This document shows positions 6,653 through 7,260 of a stretch of 7,260 bases of DNA, piece by piece. The stretch lies in NCBI GenBank assembly GCA_964440605.1, contig CAYTSW010000134.1, forward strand, positions 1 to 7,260, read 5' to 3'. The DNA is from CAYTSW01 sp964440605. GTDB lineage: Bacteria > Planctomycetota > Phycisphaerae > Phycisphaerales > UBA1924. The translations under genes were made by a program, and so were the position numbers. The notes beneath the pieces are model-generated. The model ran no database searches. It saw only the letters and a program-made list of their open reading frames with translations, and was not told the DNA's origin. Position 1 is the stretch's first letter, and each line of letters starts with the position of its first letter.

Positions 6653-7260
6653 TCAGCCCTTGCGGAGCTCGGGCGAGCCGGTGTCGCCCAGCGCGGCTCC
6701 GCGGCCCGGGAGCGCCTCGTCGGCCGGGTGCTCGCCCTTGTCGGGCAACTGCTTCTTCACGCTCGTGCGCAGATGCTCGAGCGGGTCCGAGAGCAGGATG
6801 TTCACGACGTAGCTGACGACAAGCAGGATGGGGATGGACGAGAGCAGCACCCAGGCGGTGCGCGGCTCGACGCCGAAGAGCTGGCTCGCGATGAAGCCGC
6901 ACTGCCAGTGCAGGAGATAGACGGGATACGAGAGGTCGCCCAGGCGCTTGTCCCAGTTCTTCAGCGTGGCGGAAGAAGGGCGATACTGGATGAGCTGCTG
7001 CACGAGGACCACGTTGAGGGCCAGGCTGACGTAAAACGTAATGATGTCCACGCCGTCACCGATGACTGACGCATAGGCGTCGAGCCCCAGCACGCGCAGA
7101 ACGTGAGGCTGAAAGGCCGGCGCCAAGAGGACCAGCCTCGCGCCGCCATTGATCAACCAAAGGGCGATCGCTCCGAACACCATCGCGCGCCGGAAGGGCA
7201 GCCACATCTCGATTCGCGTGCGGAAGTGAAAGAGGCAGCAACCGATCGCGAAGGGCAGCG
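6653..7260 (-). CDS. Membrane acyltransferase, family 3 (OafA/YrhL-like), 5' end off window
   Basis: C-terminal 201 residues of an integral-membrane acyltransferase; the frame is open through 7260, and the ATG at 7207 is internal, since codons upstream of it continue a membrane-protein reading (LPFAIGCCLFHF). Family members usually have about 350-400 residues and 10 or so helices and transfer acyl groups, often acetyl, to surface glycans or small molecules. Visible helices are about 25-48, 69-93, 108-127 and 136-160, counted from the first full codon. The hallmark LGDLSYPVYLLHW (106-118) with His117 matches the conserved late-helix motif of the family. The family's catalytic N-terminal histidine region lies beyond the window. 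A polar tail of about 40 residues rich in K, E, D, G and P follows the last helix. The stop at 6655-6653 is 6 bp from the end of the convergent secreted-protein gene. Substrate cannot be predicted. Confidence 0.87.
   Translation of the reverse strand, partial: LPFAIGCCLFHFRTRIEMWLPFRRAMVFGAIALWLINGGARLVLLAPAFQPHVLRVLGLDAYASVIGDGVDIITFYVSLALNVVLVQQLIQYRPSSATLKNWDKRLGDLSYPVYLLHWQCGFIASQLFGVEPRTAWVLLSSIPILLVVSYVVNILLSDPLEHLRTSVKKQLPDKGEHPADEALPGRGAALGDTGSPELRKG

Noticed and set aside
6696..6714. GC-rich inverted repeat GCTCC / GGAGC near the acyltransferase end
   Set aside because: The stem is only 5 bp, lies in coding sequence and has no T-run. Such repeats are common by chance at this base composition.
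7021..7045. Locally A/T-richer stretch with repeated ACGTA, considered as a promoter or foreign DNA
   Set aside because: It lies within the membrane acyltransferase coding frame, encodes part of a helix, and the ACGTA repeat is too short to mean anything. No boundary or mobile-element feature is nearby.
1..7260. Search for CRISPR repeats, toxin-antitoxin pairs, transposases, prophage genes, retrons, tRNA or rRNA
   Set aside because: No regular repeats, no recombinase or transposase motifs, and no RNA-gene signatures were seen by eye. The window reads as ordinary chromosomal housekeeping and envelope genes.

Overview
The window is GC-rich bacterial chromosome, roughly two thirds G+C by eye, densely coded and with short gaps. 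Four protein genes can be supported. Two are cut by the window edges. I see no tRNA, rRNA, CRISPR array, insertion sequence, attachment site or origin. Several features suggest a planctomycete, probably of the Phycisphaerae type: a planctomycete-style MurJ with an extra loop before the conserved RLYQFPLGVFG segment, a large secreted protein that starts with a galactose-binding-like module ending in WFDDIRVYQ, absent or weak Shine-Dalgarno sequences, and a DUF3417-type glucan phosphorylase. This placement is inference from protein style, not from a marker gene.

Layout. Positions 1-2014 (minus strand) hold the N-terminal 671 residues of an alpha-glucan (glycogen) phosphorylase; its 3' end lies beyond position 1. 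After a 108-bp gap, murJ, the lipid II flippase, lies upstream on the same strand (3811-2123). An 84-bp divergent region separates murJ from a plus-strand gene at 3896-6646. That gene encodes a 916-residue secreted protein with a jelly-roll-like module, a beta-sandwich, a possible TIM barrel lacking the usual Asn-Glu motif, and C-terminal Ig-like modules. Only 6 bp after its stop, tail to tail, lies the C-terminal part of a membrane acyltransferase (family 3, OafA-like), which reads in from beyond 7260 on the minus strand.

How they fit together. All four plausibly deal with carbohydrate or the cell envelope: storage-glucan breakdown, peptidoglycan precursor flipping, an exported carbohydrate-binding-like protein, and acylation of surface glycans. 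Nothing in the sequence shows a shared pathway. Only murJ and glgP are co-oriented closely enough to share a transcript. I do not find a convincing new system. The least understood element is the secreted 916-residue protein. The other points worth checking are a serine in MurJ at the position of the E. coli Asp39, and possible leaderless GTG translation of murJ.
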